Notes under the pieces: generated by a model
What the model saw: only the letters and a program-made list of their open reading frames with translations
What the model was told of the DNA's origin: nothing
The model's database searches: none
Shown here: positions 61,094-64,000 of the stretch, piece by piece
How the letters are laid out: each line of letters opens with the position of its first letter
Position numbering within the stretch: the stretch's first letter is position 1
NCBI GenBank assembly: GCA_950295325.1
Contig: OX485803.1
Coordinates: 36,159,554-36,223,553, forward strand
Origin: Polytrichum commune
Lineage: Eukaryota > Streptophyta > Polytrichopsida > Polytrichales > Polytrichaceae
DNA length: 64,000 nucleotides
Direction of reading: 5' to 3'
Made by a program: the position numbers and the translations under genes

Positions 61094-61571
61094 TAAATGG
61101 TGTAGTGATTGATAATGGATCTACCGCTAGCAACACATAAGTATTGGAAGTGAAAACAATCATCAACATATACAACAAGAAAGTGCATATGAATGACAAA
61201 GACGATGCCTCGTAAACATAAGACACATTGCATGTCCATAACCCCCTGATAGTTTGTAACTGTAAACATTGTGTCTACTTAAGATGGCTATGCCCTCATG
61301 TACCACTACAAGGGTGACGTGGTCATCGCAGTGGACTATGTCACTGGGTTTAGTATCTTCACATAAAAGTGGGAGAAAGTGGTCTAAGCCACTACCATGC
61401 TCATGTGATTTCCTGGCACAACTGGGCCACCTCACTATATGTTTTGAATACATGCATCAGAACAATGATGAAAGAAACTACCCTATGACTTACACAACAT
61501 AAAAAAAAATGTGAGAAAATGTTATGAATGAACACAAATTCTTTGAAGATCTTCCAAACACAAAATCCCAT

Positions 61572-61820
61572 GGTAGGGAACCCACTTTTGATATCAATTG
61601 AGAACCTTAACTGAACTCAAGATAGTTCCCACACTGGTGAATCATTTTTTAGCTCATTTGAGGAGCTCAAGTACGCTCAAAGATGGTTCTTGTGGTAGCG
61701 AACCACTTTTGAGCTCATTTGAGGAGCTCAAGTAAGCTCAAAGAAGGTGCATGTGGTGGGGAACCACTTTTAATGGCTCAGATGTGGTTCCCATCACGTG
61801 AGCTCATTTGAGGCTCTTGT
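61572..61820 (+). repeat. 61-bp tandem repeat with GAGCTC core
   Basis: Two clear 61-bp units (61650-61710 and 61711-61771) flanked by decayed ones. Each has GAGCTCATTTGAGGAGCTC, AAGTA(A/C)GCTCAAAGA and GAACCACTTTT. The GAGCTC pair makes each unit partly self-complementary. Confidence 0.9.
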
Positions 61821-64000
61821 TGACTCAAGGCCCACATTATAAGAAGAAAAAGAATAGATGGCTATGTTGTTGCAACCAACGTGAATAAGGTGCTACTTCA
61901 TCTTCAAGATAGCCTAATTGCATGTATAATTTCAAAATGGACATCATACTCAAAAAAGAGGGTCCTTGAAGAATGTCGCCTCCATTCGAAAGCGAACAAC
62001 ATGAATGGGCATGCTGCACATACAAGCCAACCTACATCCAAACTTCCCCAAAGACAAGCCCCTAGGTTCCCATATGGTTGGATGAAAGAATTTGGTGCAC
62101 CCAAATATGTACTCCCAATATCTCCCTAGTATGTTTGGGTGGACCATAGTGATAGGGTGGACTGAAAACCAAGTGCTAGTTTTCAAGGTCACCCATCCAT
62201 ACATTATTTTGGCATTAAGGTAAGTGGTCAAATTTCTAATTGAACAGCTACACCAATATGCGTGGTGGGTGGTTAGGTGTGGATCTTGTAAGAATGGACA
62301 CCAAAAAAACATTTGTTCACAAAAGATTGAACTACATGCTCAAAACATGTTAAAGATTCTGATTAAGCTCAATAGTGATTGAAATTGGGGAAACTTATAT
62401 GATTATTTAAACTCCATTGTGTATTTTCACTTTGACAACCAATAAGATAGTCATATCAACTTTAATAAATTTGAGGAAAATGATGAACATGGACACAAAT
62501 TGGAAATGGCAATCATCTCACACTAATTGCATGTTTTGCAACTTATGTAAGGAAGTGCACGCTTAAGCGGACCATTTAACACTCGCCTGCCTTAGACAAC
62601 TTAACCTCAAAGTGCCCATGGGATCCGATGAAGGCCTTGTCATTCATAGACACCCAATATTAATAGGCAAACTTTGAGCTTCACATTTAACGAGCGAACA
62701 ACCAACAAGTGTGGTTATGTGAGAAGAAATTCCCCATCCTTTTAGCATTTCAAATATCTACAAGTGGGCTTTGCTCGGTTCCAAAAGACCTTATGATGTT
62801 TCACGTCCAATAAGTGTGGGCCCGATGTTGCTTGTGGCCAAGGGACGGTACCAACCTATTTAGCATCCTTGAAAGGGGACCTTTGAAAGGAGGGCCGCTT
62901 TTGGCTCAACCTCAAGTCCCCAATTTTGAACAATGCTCGACCTTCCTCACCTTTTTTGGTGAAAGAGGGCAACGTTGAAACAAAATGGCTTTCATTCCAC
63001 GTTGACCCTTTTGGCTTGATTGAGTGACTATGGTGGGGGTTGTTGTTGGGCTTCCCATGCAACCATGAATGTGGGCCCAATTGAGACCCCGCCGGGCCCC
63101 TTTCTTGTCAACGTAGGGCGTCAACTTCAACTTCTAATTCAACCCTCATCCTATTGTCCATCATTGTACACAAAATGCGACATAGTACACATTCTTAAAA
63201 TAGGATTATAACAACACGCATAGTTTCATTTAGCTACAACAAATTGAGGTTAAGTGAGGTAAGAAGTCCCTAATCCCAATAGAGCAATAATTTGGACACT
63301 CATATTTGAGTGGTATGTGGTTAGTTGTGGATCTAAGAAAGGATATAAAAATTTGAAAAAAGAAAAGAAAAGAAAAAACCACATGTTTAAAAAAGGTTGG
63401 ATCATGTGTTTCAAATATGCTATCCATTCTGGGTTTTATAGTAGACATGATTGGGGGCACTTATATGCTCATTTAAGGAGTTGCAAAATCTTCACTTTGA
63501 CAAGGAATAAGAAATCATATGGGAAACAACTACATGCACAATTTGGATTTGCTAATCATGTTGCACTAAATGTGTGTCACATATCTTAGGAGGAGTGGGC
63601 AAAGAGTGAAAATTGCAAGAATAACATGTGTCTACATTATGTCACCTCATTGTGTCATTTTCAACTTCAAGGACAAGTTCGACCATTGGGCTTGATCAAG
63701 AATCATGACTATAGTCTCTCCTTCACTTAGCAATTGTGATTACACAGATAATAATTTTAGTTTTCAAAATTGGAGTTGATATGGGAATGTTCTAGGAGGC
63801 AAAGCGGAATTTACGTTTCTCTTCAAATGTTCACGTAGGCCCTCCCAATCGCGATACGAGTGCCTAGTTATGCCATTGACCCAAGTCCAAGACCATTTTT
63901 GGTCTCAAAGTGGGCAACTAAATAATTCAACATCAATACTAATGATGTTATTCAAAGGACCAAAAACAAAACTCATTGATTGTGAGAGATAAAAAAAATA
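61821..64000. other. Gene-free region with two family-D copies
   Basis: 62190-62600 and 63240-63620 carry the full ordered block set of family D, both plus. Between them, 62880-63180 is slightly GC-richer, but its open frames show no domain. Confidence 0.55.

Noticed and set aside
61041-61269. Minus-strand VVYVDDC, resembling the LLYVDD box of Copia reverse transcriptase
   Set aside because: Only the one short motif fits; no flanking RT, RNase H or integrase signatures, and it lies at the edge of repeat E.

Overview
This is a nuclear window from a land plant. It holds two spliced genes with all sequence-visible parts intact: a photosystem I antenna gene (Lhca1 type, + strand, 22.5-25.0 kb) and a large leucine-rich-repeat receptor kinase (- strand, 28.7-34.9 kb). 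The two genes converge. The other roughly 80% is AT-rich and made mostly of decayed mobile elements. The moderately GC-rich genes in an AT-rich, repeat-dense background, the style of the L1 LINE and the presence of a Dualen/RandI-like LINE and a Tc1-like transposase make me favour a non-seed plant (bryophyte, lycophyte or fern). That placement is inference, not proof.

Layout. 0-4.4 kb: a Dualen/RandI-like LINE reading + (end of RT, an unassigned region, RNase H, zinc finger, restriction-like endonuclease, 3' hairpin), cut at its 5' side by the end of a repetitive element here called B. 4.4-7.7 kb: repeat-derived DNA and a full copy of B, which itself carries an 88-bp micro-copy of the LINE 3' end with a perfect 12-bp target duplication. 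8.3-9.0 kb: a hAT-type MITE, a 78-bp palindrome and a second inverted-repeat element, all rich in the octamer AACCGGTT. 9-22 kb: gene-poor, with MITEs, degenerate tandem and direct repeats, ending in a tandem pair of family-D repeats just upstream of Lhca1. 22.2-25.0 kb: Lhca1 with four exons and a 50-bp minisatellite in intron 1. 25-28.6 kb: 3' flank with a second hAT MITE. 28.7-34.9 kb: receptor kinase, four exons, introns loaded with repeats. 36.0-39.9 kb: nested MITEs and a broken L1-type LINE (-). 40.3-41.4 kb: two Tourist-like MITEs in inverted orientation sharing one TTA. 43-50 kb: two more fragments of the Dualen-like LINE (-), one split by another copy of B. 51-64 kb: TA-flanked MITE, a 0.9-1.2 kb repeat present twice in opposite orientation, a broken Tc1-like transposase, a LINE C-terminus remnant, a 61-bp tandem repeat and more family-D copies.

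The two genes have no evident functional link. The antenna protein acts in the thylakoid light-harvesting complex of PSI. The kinase is a plasma-membrane receptor with an intact catalytic domain. Everything else is best read as layers of transposon insertion whose nesting gives relative ages: the Dualen-like LINE is older than B, B is older than the 88-bp LINE micro-copy, and the hAT MITE at 36 kb is older than the TA MITE inside it.
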